Shown here in pieces: positions 9,720 through 18,419 of a stretch of DNA of 64,000 nucleotides. The DNA comes from Thalassoglobus polymorphus (GTDB taxonomy: Bacteria; Planctomycetota; Planctomycetia; Planctomycetales; Planctomycetaceae), in NCBI RefSeq assembly GCF_007744255.1, contig NZ_CP036267.1, positions 806,001 through 870,000 on the forward strand. The letters are read 5' to 3'. The number at the start of each line of letters is the position of its first letter. The first letter of the stretch is position 1. A model generated the notes under the pieces. The model ran no database searches. It was not told where the DNA came from and saw nothing but the letters and a program-made list of their open reading frames with translations. Made by a program: the position numbers and the translations under genes.

Positions 9720-11087
9720 TTATGGAAGTGCTGGGGCTTCGCTGGTTGACTCGATCCCAATCTTTCTTAGAAACGGTTGGAGTACCACGAGCAACCCGAC
9801 CGATGCGAAGATGTGGATCGGGAACAGCACTGGAACGAGAAAGCGGCCCTCGACAGACCAGGTGGCTGCGATTGCGAACAGGTTGATGGCAAAGACTGCT
9901 AGCAGGACTTTGCCGATCGGAGTTCTCCCGATCGACCAGATTCCGAGAAGCATCAATGCGGATATGATCCACTCAGTTGGATTTCTTGGCCGACATTCTT
10001 GATACATCTTGGTTGGTGCGAGCAGGGCTGCTTTCATCGGATTGGCTAGAATCCACTTGAGTGCCTCTGCTTTGCTGTATTCAGCTTTGGCGATTTCATT
10101 TTCAAGCTGTGACGCTTGTGGCTCGATCACACCGTCGAAAAATCCCTCGGTTTCAATGTTAGGCCACAGCCCGTTTGATTCCCAGATCGAGTCGCCAAAG
10201 CCTGCTGAGAGCTGGACAAGTCCTTGTGTTCCTAGTGGCATCATCTTTTCAGTCAGCTTGATGTTCCGTACCGCCCAGGGGGTGAGGACCACTCCGGTTC
10301 CAACCAGAAAAACAGTGACGGCAAGAACTGATTGGCGAAAATTAAATTTCAGTTTCCGAATGATCCAGTAAAGTGTCAGGCACATTCCAGGGCCCCAGAG
10401 AATCATCATCGTTCGTGCGAGCATCGAGAAACCAAACGTGAATCCGATGAGTGCTGAGTGCAGTAAGATCTCGGGGAGTTTGGCTCGCTGCATTCGTTGA
10501 AGCCGCAAGAGTGCGATACAGATGATCGATGTGAAAAATAACGACATCGATTCCGTCAGGATTGCTCGTCCGTAAAGCCGTGTGCGGACGTCGATGACGA
10601 TGAAAAGTCCGAGGGCAATAACGACGCTATGCCAACCATAGCGGGGATAGAGTGTCATCACGATCAGCGCCAGCGTGCCAGCCATGAAGCCTGCATCCAT
10701 GATTCTCGTTGCCCAGAACTGCCTTCCGAAAAGACGGTTCAAGTAGCTGATGGCATATGGATAAAGTGGCGGTCGATAGGTGACCTCCCAGCGAGGGCGG
10801 GGTGTGAGTTTGAATCGCTCTGCTGTTTTCGCAGCAATATCATACGGTTCTCTGAAATCGGGGTCTTCGGTGTTCACCGCGAATCCGCGTCCGTGGGCAA
10901 GTTCCCAACCGATTGAGTCGTAGTCGACTTCATCTCCCGAGGTCGATGGGGGGCCATTCAAGTCAAATTTGAAATGGTAGTACCCGACAAAAATAGTCCA
11001 GCATAGACCGAAAGAAATGAGGCCGACGCACCAGTTCGGAAGTTGCCGGCTGGTTGAGTCTGTTTTCTGTGGAAGTGGCTCAATCAT
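9720..11087 (-). CDS. GT39/PMT-like membrane glycosyltransferase
   Basis: 455 residues with an N-terminal helix followed by a periplasmic segment with an acidic motif (SGDEVDYDSIGWELAHGRGF, about 49-68) and RPPLYPYAISY, then about nine more hydrophobic helices. This is the plan of the GT39/ArnT/PMT dolichyl- or polyprenyl-phosphate sugar transferases, where the Asp/Glu in the first loop is catalytic. It would transfer a sugar from a lipid carrier on the outer face of the membrane; acceptor unknown. Its ATG overlaps the stop of the upstream DUF58 gene by four bases (11084-11087), indicating translational coupling as third gene of the MoxR-DUF58 operon. Confidence 0.8.
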   Translation of the reverse strand: MIEPLPQKTDSTSRQLPNWCVGLISFGLCWTIFVGYYHFKFDLNGPPSTSGDEVDYDSIGWELAHGRGFAVNTEDPDFREPYDIAAKTAERFKLTPRPRWEVTYRPPLYPYAISYLNRLFGRQFWATRIMDAGFMAGTLALIVMTLYPRYGWHSVVIALGLFIVIDVRTRLYGRAILTESMSLFFTSIICIALLRLQRMQRAKLPEILLHSALIGFTFGFSMLARTMMILWGPGMCLTLYWIIRKLKFNFRQSVLAVTVFLVGTGVVLTPWAVRNIKLTEKMMPLGTQGLVQLSAGFGDSIWESNGLWPNIETEGFFDGVIEPQASQLENEIAKAEYSKAEALKWILANPMKAALLAPTKMYQECRPRNPTEWIISALMLLGIWSIGRTPIGKVLLAVFAINLFAIAATWSVEGRFLVPVLFPIHIFASVGLLVVLQPFLRKIGIESTSEAPALP

Positions 11088-12010
11088 GCTTTTCTTCCAG
11101 ACTGTAGAATTGAACGGAGAGTCGTTTCCGCAGGAGATGAAGTGTCGACTTGGTGATAACGACAGTTTGTTTCGCCGGTCGCTTTTTTGAGGTCGTGCAA
11201 AAACTGATGAAACTCTTCGAGATAGCCCGTCCGGATCGCCTGAGCCTGAATTTGTTGATCGCCAGAACCTTCGAGGTCACGAAACAGAACGGAGCCTTCA
11301 AACGGAAACGTCTTCTCTGCTGTGTCGAGTATGTGAAGCAGGCGGACGTCGCATTTCTTGAGTTGCAATAATCGCAACGCTCGACGGAATGCAGCCAAGT
11401 CACCAAATGCATCGGTCAGGAGAATCACAATCGACTTCTCTGGAACACGTTCGGCAGCTTTCAAAAGGCCGGTCCAGTTTTCGTCTTCAAGACTTGTCGT
11501 CTTGCCAGCTTGGTGAAGTTGAAGGAGTGCTTCGAGTTGATTGATCAGCGTTTGTGTCCCGGCGGTTCCGTACAAAGGACCGATAATGGATTCGATTGAA
11601 TCATCAAAGCAGAGCAGGGCGGCCTTGTCTCTTTGGTAACAGGTCATCCAGCCGATCGCTGCAGCCAGGCAGGCTGCATAGTTTAATTTGTTGAGCGGGG
11701 ATGACTGCGAACAGTAACGCATCGAGCCACTCACATCGAGGAGCAGCCAAGCCTGAAGCTGATTTTCATCTTCGAATTGCCGGACATAAAACCGGTCTCG
11801 TCTTCCATACAACTTCCAGTCGAGAAAACGAACATCATCACCGGGGGAGTAATCGCGGTGTTCTGCGAAGTCGACGGAGAAGCCACGTTGATTCCCTCGA
11901 TGTGTGCCGGTGAGGATGCTTTCGACAAGAGAGCGGGCGCGCAGGGAGAGTGTCTCCATTTGCGCGAGGGCTTCGGGGGTCAGCAGGTCGGCGCTCACTC
12001 GCTTATCCAA
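11084..12010 (-). CDS. DUF58 / vWA-like protein
   Basis: 308 residues. The DUF58 core is seen as HRDYSPGDDVRFLDWKLYG followed by RFYVRQFEDE (about 52-83). A von Willebrand A-type metal-binding motif DVSGS follows at about 93-97, with VILLTDAFGD about 100 residues later as another vWA element. DUF58 proteins are routinely encoded next to MoxR AAA+ ATPases and are thought to act as partners in assembling or activating cell-envelope proteins. The gene overlaps moxR by eight bases (12003-12010) and the glycosyltransferase by four, so the three are coupled. No transmembrane segment is evident, so it is probably cytoplasmic. Confidence 0.88.
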   Translation of the reverse strand: MDKRVSADLLTPEALAQMETLSLRARSLVESILTGTHRGNQRGFSVDFAEHRDYSPGDDVRFLDWKLYGRRDRFYVRQFEDENQLQAWLLLDVSGSMRYCSQSSPLNKLNYAACLAAAIGWMTCYQRDKAALLCFDDSIESIIGPLYGTAGTQTLINQLEALLQLHQAGKTTSLEDENWTGLLKAAERVPEKSIVILLTDAFGDLAAFRRALRLLQLKKCDVRLLHILDTAEKTFPFEGSVLFRDLEGSGDQQIQAQAIRTGYLEEFHQFLHDLKKATGETNCRYHQVDTSSPAETTLRSILQSGRKA

Positions 12011-13061
12011 CTTTGGTGATGAAGCGTTTCAGGAAATTTTGAGACGCTTCGTCACCGGGACCGGGGACAATCTCGATAAGCTTTTGAACAATCTGCGCAG
12101 TGGTGAGTCCGTCAGCCTCGGCGTTGAAGTTCAAAACGAGTCGATGCCGCAGGATCGGCAGGAGCATCGCTTGGACGTTCATGGCGGTGGCGAGTTCACG
12201 CCCGGTGACTGCAGCATGTGCCTTGGCAGCCAGGACCAGCCATTCCGATGCACGTGGCCCTGCTCCCCAGCTCAGGTATTGGCCGATCTCATCAGGAGCT
12301 TCATTCTTTTGGGTTCGTGTTGCACGAACGAGAGCGATGGCATAACGGACATCGTGCTCTGCCATCGGCATGCTGTGAATGGTCTCTCGAAAGCGGACAA
12401 GTTGTTGCGGATCAATCACTTTGTTCAAGCTTGCGGTTTGACGAGACGTTCGCCGTTGTACAATTTCGAACTCGTCTTCTTCATCAGGGTAGTCAACCTG
12501 GATTTCCAGCATGAAGCGATCGAGTTGAGCTTCCGGGAGAGGGTAAGTTCCCTCCTGTTCGATCGGGTTCTGTGTTGCGAGCACGAAGAACGGATCGGGC
12601 AGAGAGTGTCGCTGACCATTCGCGGTCACTTGCCGTTCCTGCATCGCTTCGAGAAGTGCCGCCTGCGTTTTGGGAGGTGTTCGGTTGATTTCGTCTGCAA
12701 GAAGAACCTGTGTGAAAATTGGACCGGGAATGAAACGGAATTCACGTTGTCCGGTGGTGCGGTCTTCCTGAATGACTTCAGTCCCGGTGATGTCAGCAGG
12801 CATTAAGTCGGGAGTGAACTGAATGCGGTTGAATGATAAAGCCAGCACATCAGCCAGCGATTTGACCAGCATTGTTTTTGCCAGTCCAGGCACACCCACA
12901 AGAAGAGAATGTCCACCGGAAAGGAGCGAGATCAGAATCTGATCAATCACATCTTTCTGGCCAACAATAACCTTCGAAATTTCCTCACGTAACTGATCGG
13001 TTGCAGCTTGCAACTCTTTCAGGTCTTCAAGGGTGGGGGAGCTTTGGTCGCTGGTGGCCAT
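12003..13061 (-). CDS. MoxR-family AAA+ ATPase
   Basis: 352 residues with Walker A GVPGLAKT, Walker B and following region LLADEINRTPPKTQAALLEA, sensor-1 FVLATQNPIEQEGTYPLPEA, and a C-terminal lid, all in the order of MoxR ATPases (AAA_3). MoxR proteins work as chaperone-like ATPases with vWA/DUF58 partners, here the overlapping downstream gene. It is the first gene of a three-gene leftward operon (MoxR, DUF58, GT39). The promoter should lie in the 239-base divergent gap with the enolase-superfamily gene (13062-13300), where I saw no clear operator. Confidence 0.93.
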   Translation of the reverse strand: MATSDQSSPTLEDLKELQAATDQLREEISKVIVGQKDVIDQILISLLSGGHSLLVGVPGLAKTMLVKSLADVLALSFNRIQFTPDLMPADITGTEVIQEDRTTGQREFRFIPGPIFTQVLLADEINRTPPKTQAALLEAMQERQVTANGQRHSLPDPFFVLATQNPIEQEGTYPLPEAQLDRFMLEIQVDYPDEEDEFEIVQRRTSRQTASLNKVIDPQQLVRFRETIHSMPMAEHDVRYAIALVRATRTQKNEAPDEIGQYLSWGAGPRASEWLVLAAKAHAAVTGRELATAMNVQAMLLPILRHRLVLNFNAEADGLTTAQIVQKLIEIVPGPGDEASQNFLKRFITKVG

Positions 13062-13300
13062 ATACAGTTCATTGGGTTGAATTCACGACTCTGAAATCAC
13101 TCGTCTATCATAGCTGTTGACCCTGACAGTTTTGAACTCACCCGGACTTGAATCTCCCGTTTCGCCGGACACTTCAGCAGACACTTCATCTGTTCGAAGT
13201 CAGTCTTAACGCCACTCTTCGTGGTGAAAAAGTGATTGTGGTTGCAGACTTCTCGGGTGAAGTTAAACTCAAAGTCCCACCATTCCATAAGGATCCCACC

Positions 13301-14671
13301 ATGCTTGCCTCCCGAAGACGCTTCCTCGCACAATCCGCTGCAACATCTGTTCTCGCTTTTTCATCGCTGAGCCGCAGTAATTTGCTCGCACAAGGAAGTG
13401 CGGTTTCAGAACATCACTATGAAGTGGTCGACGTGAAGCAAACCACGGTGAAGCTGGAGTATCGACCAGCTCCTCGACGGAATATGGATCGGGAACTTCC
13501 ACACTGGCGATACACCGAATTTTGCGAGGTTCAACTCAAGTCGCAAGTCACCGGAACAGGCGAAACACTGCTCTACTATAACTGGGGCGTTCCCTCAGAG
13601 CTCGATGTGAAGCGGGTGATCGGCAGAAGTGCCATTGAAATGATGTGGGATGATACGCTCGGCTCCGGCTTGCAAATGGCACTTTTTGATGCCGTCGGCA
13701 AAACAGCAGGCGTCCCGGTGCATGCATTGATGGGACAGAAGGTTCATGAGAAGACACCGCTCTCCTGGTGGAACATCGATACCATCGCTGAAGACATGGC
13801 GAGTGAATGTCAGTTGGCGGAGCAGTCAGGATACCGATGGTACAAAACAAAGGGCCGTCCCTGGTTTGATGTCTTCGCCCAAATGGACGCTGCCACAAAA
13901 CTCGTCAGCGAATCATTTAAGATTGATATGGATTTTAATGACACCTTGCGCGACGCCGACCGCGCAATGCCAATTCTGGAACGTCTCGCTGAGTATCCGC
14001 AAACCGACATCTTTGAGTCACCAATTCCGCAAACGATGGTCAAGGACAATCAGCGAATCACGAAAAAGACCGATGTGAAAGTTGCGATGCATTATGGCAA
14101 GCCTTCTCCAACAACTGTCGTGCGTTCGAAGTGTTGCGACGGATTTGTTATCGGAGGTGGAGCAACGCGAGTCCTCTCGCGAGGACGTTTCTGTGAGCAA
14201 ACAGAAATGCCGTTCTGGTTGCAACTTGTTGGATCAGGAATGACCGCAGCCTTTTCGCTTCACTTTGGGGGAGCACTGGAGCAGGCAGTCTGGCCAGCGG
14301 TGAACTGTCATCAATTGTACGAAGACGATTTGCTAGTTCAGCCAATTAAGGTCGAAGAGGGTTACGCACGAGTTCCCGATGCACCCGGAATTGGTTACGA
14401 ACTCAATCGTGATCTTGTCGAGAAGTTGAAAGTACCGAAACCGAAAAGACGGCCCGAGCCGCAACGCCTCATTGAAACAAGCTGGCCTGATGGTCGAAAG
14501 ATCTACACTGCGAGCAACGGCAAGGTCAACTTTATGCTCGATGCCGCCAATCGCGAACGTTATCCATTCTTCGAAGATGGTGCCGACACTCGTCTTGTTG
14601 AAAATGACGGCAGCGACCAGTGGAAGCGGTTGTATGAATCCGCCAGGAAAAATGGACCGATCGCGGGATAA
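13301..14671 (+). CDS. Enolase-superfamily (mandelate racemase/muconate lactonizing-like) exported protein
   Basis: 456 residues. The start at 13301 gives a TAT-like signal (ASRRRFLAQSAATSVLAFSS); the longer frame from 13148 lacks one. The body has the enolase-superfamily order: a capping domain, GSGLQMALFDAVGKTAGVPV (MR_MLE N-terminal signature), the Lys motif YKTKG, then DMDFND and IFESPIPQ as likely metal-ligand strands of the barrel. Members are Mg2+-dependent enzymes that abstract a proton alpha to a carboxylate; the substrate here is unknown. Planctomycetes often encode secreted versions of such enzymes next to sulfatases or DUF1501 genes, as here. It lies 166 bases upstream of the DUF1501 gene and could be cotranscribed with it. 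Confidence 0.82.
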   Translation: MLASRRRFLAQSAATSVLAFSSLSRSNLLAQGSAVSEHHYEVVDVKQTTVKLEYRPAPRRNMDRELPHWRYTEFCEVQLKSQVTGTGETLLYYNWGVPSELDVKRVIGRSAIEMMWDDTLGSGLQMALFDAVGKTAGVPVHALMGQKVHEKTPLSWWNIDTIAEDMASECQLAEQSGYRWYKTKGRPWFDVFAQMDAATKLVSESFKIDMDFNDTLRDADRAMPILERLAEYPQTDIFESPIPQTMVKDNQRITKKTDVKVAMHYGKPSPTTVVRSKCCDGFVIGGGATRVLSRGRFCEQTEMPFWLQLVGSGMTAAFSLHFGGALEQAVWPAVNCHQLYEDDLLVQPIKVEEGYARVPDAPGIGYELNRDLVEKLKVPKPKRRPEPQRLIETSWPDGRKIYTASNGKVNFMLDAANRERYPFFEDGADTRLVENDGSDQWKRLYESARKNGPIAG

Positions 14672-14837
14672 GGACTTTCGGGTACATCACTTCTTTTGTC
14701 ATACACTTCATGTGGAGACCCTCCTGGCAGGATTTCTGCAATTGTCAGCGACCTCAACAGTCGATACACATTGTTGAGGGAATAGATAGAATGCAATCCC
14801 GAGTTGTCATGCGGTATTCCTTGGAATTGAGATAACG

Positions 14838-16196
14838 ATGTTACGAATTGAAAGCTCAGGTCGGCAGCAACTTTGCGATGGAATGAATCGCCGTCGATTT
14901 ATCGAAGTTGGTTCGTTGAGCGCGTTTGGCCTCGGACTGGGATTGTCTGGGCTGCTGAAGCATGAAGCGACCGCTGCAGAATCAGGCACGTTTCAACAAC
15001 AGTCGAAACGTTCTGTAATCATGATCTGGCAGCATGGTGGCCCATCGCAGCTTGATACCTTCGATATGAAGCCGCTCGCTCCTGCGGAAATTCGTGGCCC
15101 ATGGCAGCCGATTGCCTCAACGCTTCCAGGATTAGATGTCTCAGAACTTTGCCCTGAACAAGCCAAAGTGATGGACAAATGCTCGGTGATTCGAAGTTTC
15201 TCGCACGGGAATGGAGATCACTGGGCAGCAGCTCACTGGATGTTGACAGGTCGATTGGGGGCAAACGGGTCAGACCGTGCGCCGCGTCAGCCATCAATGG
15301 GGGCGGTCGCTTCGCACTTGCTCGGGCCTCGCCTTCCGGGGGCGCTGACTTCGGTCAATATGAACGATGGTGGATTCGGCTATCACGGCGGAGCGTGGAT
15401 GGGTGTTGCACGGAATCCGTTTCGATACGGAGAGTTCAGCTACGGAAACGAAGCAGGGAGATTGCCGACCGGAGATCACAAAAGCTTTTCACTCAGTGAC
15501 GGCTTAACGCAAGAGCGGGTGATGAATCGTGTTGCGTTACAAAATCAGATGGACCAGCTGAAGCGAAAGATCGATACGTTTTCGACCTTTGATCAGCTTG
15601 ATGACGTCGACTCTCAGGCACTCGATATTTTGATGTCGGGACGTACACGCGAGGCGTTCAACCTGGATGCTGAAGATCAGAAAACAAGAGACCGCTACGG
15701 TGAAGGCTGGGGCGAGCAGGCGTTGTTGGCTCGGCGTTTAGTGGAAGCGGGCGTTCGATTTGTTTCGTTGAATACCGGGTACTGGGATGATCACAGTAAT
15801 ATCAAACGTGGTCTCGACGCCAAAATGCCCCGGCATGACCGCGCCGTCGGCGTGCTGATTCAGGACCTTGCAGATCGCGGCATGCTGGATGACACGCTCG
15901 TCATCTCTGCCGGCGAGTTCGGTCGCACGCCAAAGATCAACGGGAATGCCGGTCGAGATCACTGGCCACAGGCTCAAAGCATTCTACTCAGCGGCGGCGG
16001 TTATCGACACGGGCAAGTGATTGGCAGCACAAACGCCAACGCTGAATACCCGACTTCTCGCCCCGTCGGAGTCGAAGACTTCTGCGCCATCGTTTACCGC
16101 GCACTCGGCCTCAACGTCGACGACACCATCATCGACCCCTCCGGCCGCCCAGTCCACTTACTCCCCAGCGGCGTCGTACCACGAGAACTGATTTGA
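14838..16196 (+). CDS. DUF1501 protein (secreted, sulfatase-fold-like)
   Basis: 452 residues. The N-terminus MLRIESSGRQQLCDGMNRRR followed by FIEVGSLSAFGLGLG is the classic planctomycete DUF1501 leader: a short prefix with Cys-Asp-Gly, then a twin-arginine export signal, which favours 14838 over the internal ATG at 14883. Further family marks are IMIWQHGGPSQLDTFDMKP, SFSHGNGDHWAAAHWMLTGR and VISAGEFGRTPKINGNAGRD. DUF1501 proteins are distant alkaline-phosphatase/sulfatase-fold proteins, usually encoded with DUF1549/DUF1553 cytochrome-domain partners; none is present here. Function is not established. Confidence 0.92.
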   Translation: MLRIESSGRQQLCDGMNRRRFIEVGSLSAFGLGLGLSGLLKHEATAAESGTFQQQSKRSVIMIWQHGGPSQLDTFDMKPLAPAEIRGPWQPIASTLPGLDVSELCPEQAKVMDKCSVIRSFSHGNGDHWAAAHWMLTGRLGANGSDRAPRQPSMGAVASHLLGPRLPGALTSVNMNDGGFGYHGGAWMGVARNPFRYGEFSYGNEAGRLPTGDHKSFSLSDGLTQERVMNRVALQNQMDQLKRKIDTFSTFDQLDDVDSQALDILMSGRTREAFNLDAEDQKTRDRYGEGWGEQALLARRLVEAGVRFVSLNTGYWDDHSNIKRGLDAKMPRHDRAVGVLIQDLADRGMLDDTLVISAGEFGRTPKINGNAGRDHWPQAQSILLSGGGYRHGQVIGSTNANAEYPTSRPVGVEDFCAIVYRALGLNVDDTIIDPSGRPVHLLPSGVVPRELI

Positions 16197-16228
16197 GAGC
16201 GGAGCAACGTCTCATGATCTGCCGGGCG

Positions 16229-16404
16229 TGGCAGGCCCAGCACGTAACGTAGTGGAGTATTGGCGTGGCGAATGCCGAGTTGACGTGGAATGATTTAGCA
16301 ACATATGAGCGAAGAAGAGAGTCCAGTCATTCAACCACAGGCAAGACATACTTCAGCAAAAGGTGACCGGTGATATCACCACTTACACCTACGAATGCCA
16401 GCTA
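16229..16404 (+). repeat. REP variant (type 2) plus 138-bp conserved block
   Basis: Begins with a REP-like hairpin variant containing GCACGTAACGTAGTGGAGTA and GGCGTGGCGAATGCC. From 16267 it is followed by about 138 bp that recur almost unchanged at 22502-22640. The block contains a conserved short frame (MSEEES.V.QPQARHTSAKG) and ends in codons reading GDITTYTYE, a typical RHS/YD-repeat sequence. I read it as decayed RHS DNA carried with the repeat. Nothing else is seen up to the gene at 16550. Confidence 0.55.
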
Positions 16405-16549
16405 GTAGAATGGGTGGAGTGAAGTTCCCCACTATCCGTGGGGAACTTCATCCGCAACCTTGCAGTGGTTGCTTCAATAAAGTCGATTCCACTGTTTAAT
16501 CATACCTCAATTAACCCCAACACGATTAGCGATTAACAAAAGTTGCAAA

Positions 16550-17062
16550 ATGAACAGCAAGCACAGACTAAAAACTTATATTTTTATTGTGGTTTTATTC
16601 CTGATCATTGTCGCTGTCGCAGCATCGCGCACGAGAAAACAAGAGTTCTTTGATGCAACTCATGTTGTGACGGTTCATTATCGTGGACTAGGTTTATCTG
16701 TGTCTGATAGCTGGGTTGGGAATAAATTCATGAGTGTGACTATCGAGTACAACAACAAAACCTTCTATTGCCAAGATTTTAGAGATGATGGGACTTGCAA
16801 ATTTCGTGAAGAATGCCCTGGTGGAACAGTTGTAATGAGAGGACGTTCTAGGTATTACGCCAGCGATGACCCATTAGGGTTGGGCAGTCATGATATTAAT
16901 CCATATACAATTGTAAGTGGAGAGACTTACGACAGAGATGGACTGGTGGTAAGCAGAATTTATAATGGAGATGGGATTGTAAAAAAAATTGATTGCATAA
17001 ATGGTTGGGTTAATGTTGTTTACAGAAACGGTGAAATGGTTTCTTATGATACCTTAGATTGA
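16550..17062 (+). CDS. Small membrane-anchored protein, unknown
   Basis: 170 residues, not recognised. It has one N-terminal membrane helix (about 9-26, YIFIVVLFLIIVAVAA), then an extracytoplasmic part rich in Tyr, Asn and Gly with four or more short strands (VTVHYRGLGLSV, NGWVNVVYRNGEMVSYDTLD) and four cysteines. The local base use is more AT-rich than the flanking chromosomal genes and the gene sits among repeat fragments, suggesting acquired DNA. It could be a surface or immunity-type protein, but nothing in the sequence proves this. Confidence 0.5.
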   Translation: MNSKHRLKTYIFIVVLFLIIVAVAASRTRKQEFFDATHVVTVHYRGLGLSVSDSWVGNKFMSVTIEYNNKTFYCQDFRDDGTCKFREECPGGTVVMRGRSRYYASDDPLGLGSHDINPYTIVSGETYDRDGLVVSRIYNGDGIVKKIDCINGWVNVVYRNGEMVSYDTLD

Positions 17063-17191
17063 AATTTCAGAAATGGACATTTCTTGTGCTCTTCGAGACA
17101 GATGTCTACGGCGTCAACACTGATCGCTGTCGATTCGCATCACCCAGATGGGTTTTCTTCACCACGAGAGGCTGTAGACCGTTTATTTTAA

Positions 17192-17302
17192 ACAGGCGGT
17201 ATGTTCTCCGGTCACGATTACTGGGCTGTCGACCCCGGCGTCATGAAAGCGAAAGTAGGGTCTGCTATGCGGACCGAATACGTTAACCGTTGGATGCAGT
17301 AA
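17192..17302 (+). pseudogene. Possible C-terminal remnant of a class I SAM methyltransferase
   Basis: In one frame this stretch reads TGGMFSGHDYWAVDPGVMKA and continues to a stop at 17300-17302. GG(M/L)xxGHDY...PGV is a familiar pattern near the end of small SAM-dependent methyltransferases. The upstream sequence in other frames ends in several stops, so at best it is a degraded fragment. The rest of 17063-17387 holds nothing I can name. Confidence 0.3.
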
Positions 17303-17387
17303 GACCCACTGATTTACAGTTCACTCCAACCATAGCATAACTCGAAATTCGCCCTCAAACGAAATACACCAGCCTCAATCTGGTCCG

Positions 17388-17590
17388 CTCATTCTTCCAT
17401 GATTGGTAATGTTCTATTCATTTGCAGCGGGACGTCTTCTTCTCCTGCATACCAGCGCCGGTTTCCAGTGTTGAAAGAACCCGAAAGCTCTCATTCGCTT
17501 CACCTAACCTGCGTCACTGTTGATGGACCTCTCCGTATTGTAGAATGTTGAAACTGCATTCGCACGGTTCACAGAGGTCGGGGCACGCAG
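17388..17590 (+). repeat. 203-bp direct repeat, copy 1
   Basis: Aligned without gaps to 18158-18360 with about ten mismatches. The first 70 bases are the family I transposase-tail sequence (CATTCTTCCATGATTGGTAA). The remainder is the unique leader found in front of the sigma factor gene. Copy 1 now precedes the DUF4375-like gene. Confidence 0.85.
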
Positions 17591-17611
17591 CGTCACTATG
17601 GAGTAATAATT

Positions 17612-18067
17612 TTGGAAGATTATTTAGACGAATTTGTGGATAGCCTTGGCAACGGCGATGACCCTCACGACTGCTGGCAAGAAAATGGGTTTTGGCCAAG
17701 TCGAGTAGATGCAAGTCTCGAAGATATTTGCGTATGGATTACCGCGATATCTTTCAATTATTTGGAAAATGGTGGATTAGAAGCTTACTTAACCTTCGTT
17801 TCAGGTCGTGCTTTGCCAGAGTTGTTAATTGGTTTCAAGATACTTGAGTGTGAGGAGTTGTACAAAGTTTGTGAAATATTGCTTAGACAGTTTGGTGCGA
17901 AATACCCAAGGAAGGACTCCGTAAGAGGAAAAGTAGTTGTAAATAATTTGCATCAGATCGAAGCTCTCGAAACTAAGTTCTTAGAAGCAATGGAAGTAGA
18001 TCATTATTCTGAGAAAGTTGAGACGTATGCGCAGCACTATTTTGAACAGCGGAATAGGTCAAAGTGA
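17612..18067 (+). CDS. DUF4375 (DMP19-like) small acidic protein
   Basis: 151 residues from a TTG start; no ATG or GTG lies in frame at a sensible position, so the start is uncertain. The core (FNYLENGGLEAYLTFVSGRA, then a helix-rich stretch ELLIGFKILECEELYKVCEI) matches the pattern of DUF4375, a helical domain where N.GG(F/L).(Q/A)Y(F/L) is the signature. DMP19, a neisserial member, is a DNA mimic; most bacterial members look like immunity proteins in toxin loci. Acidic composition fits either role. The gene lies precisely between two 203-bp direct repeats and is AT-richer than the sigma factor gene that follows, which suggests insertion with duplication. Confidence 0.55.
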   Translation: MEDYLDEFVDSLGNGDDPHDCWQENGFWPSRVDASLEDICVWITAISFNYLENGGLEAYLTFVSGRALPELLIGFKILECEELYKVCEILLRQFGAKYPRKDSVRGKVVVNNLHQIEALETKFLEAMEVDHYSEKVETYAQHYFEQRNRSK

Positions 18068-18099
18068 CTGTAGGTCAGTGATGTAGGCTGCGGGACGGG

Positions 18100-18144
18100 T
18101 GGCACGCTCAGACTGGAGCGTAGCGTAAGGATGGGCGTGGCGAA
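18100..18144 (+). repeat. Family I REP-like hairpin
   Basis: GGCACGCTCAGACTGGAGCG then TAGCGTAAGGATGGGCGTGG. Outer arms pair as GCACGC(T)C/GGGCGTG(G). It is followed at once by the transposase-tail sequence that begins the second 203-bp direct repeat, so REP plus tail run from 18100 to about 18232. Confidence 0.75.
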
Positions 18145-18157
18145 TTTCGTGTTGACT

Positions 18158-18360
18158 CTCATTCTCCCATGGTTGGTAATGTTCTATCCATCTGAAGCGG
18201 GACGTTTTCTTCTCCTGCATACCAGCGCCGGTTTCCAGTGTTGAAAGTACCCGAAAGCTCTCATTCGCTTCACCCAACCTGCGTCACTGTTGATGGACGT
18301 CCCCGTATTGTAGAATGTTGAAACTGCATTCGCACGGTTCACAGAGATCGGGGCACGCAG
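18158..18360 (+). repeat. 203-bp direct repeat, copy 2 (sigma factor leader)
   Basis: Second copy, exactly 770 bp downstream of copy 1. It ends 59 bases before the sigma factor start and so probably contains that gene's promoter or leader. Because copy 1 has the same leader, the DUF4375-like gene may be under matching control. Confidence 0.85.
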
Positions 18361-18419
18361 TCCGCTGTAAGCAAGGCCAACCTGCCCCTGCCCTACCTTC
18401 ACTGACAGATCGGAACATT

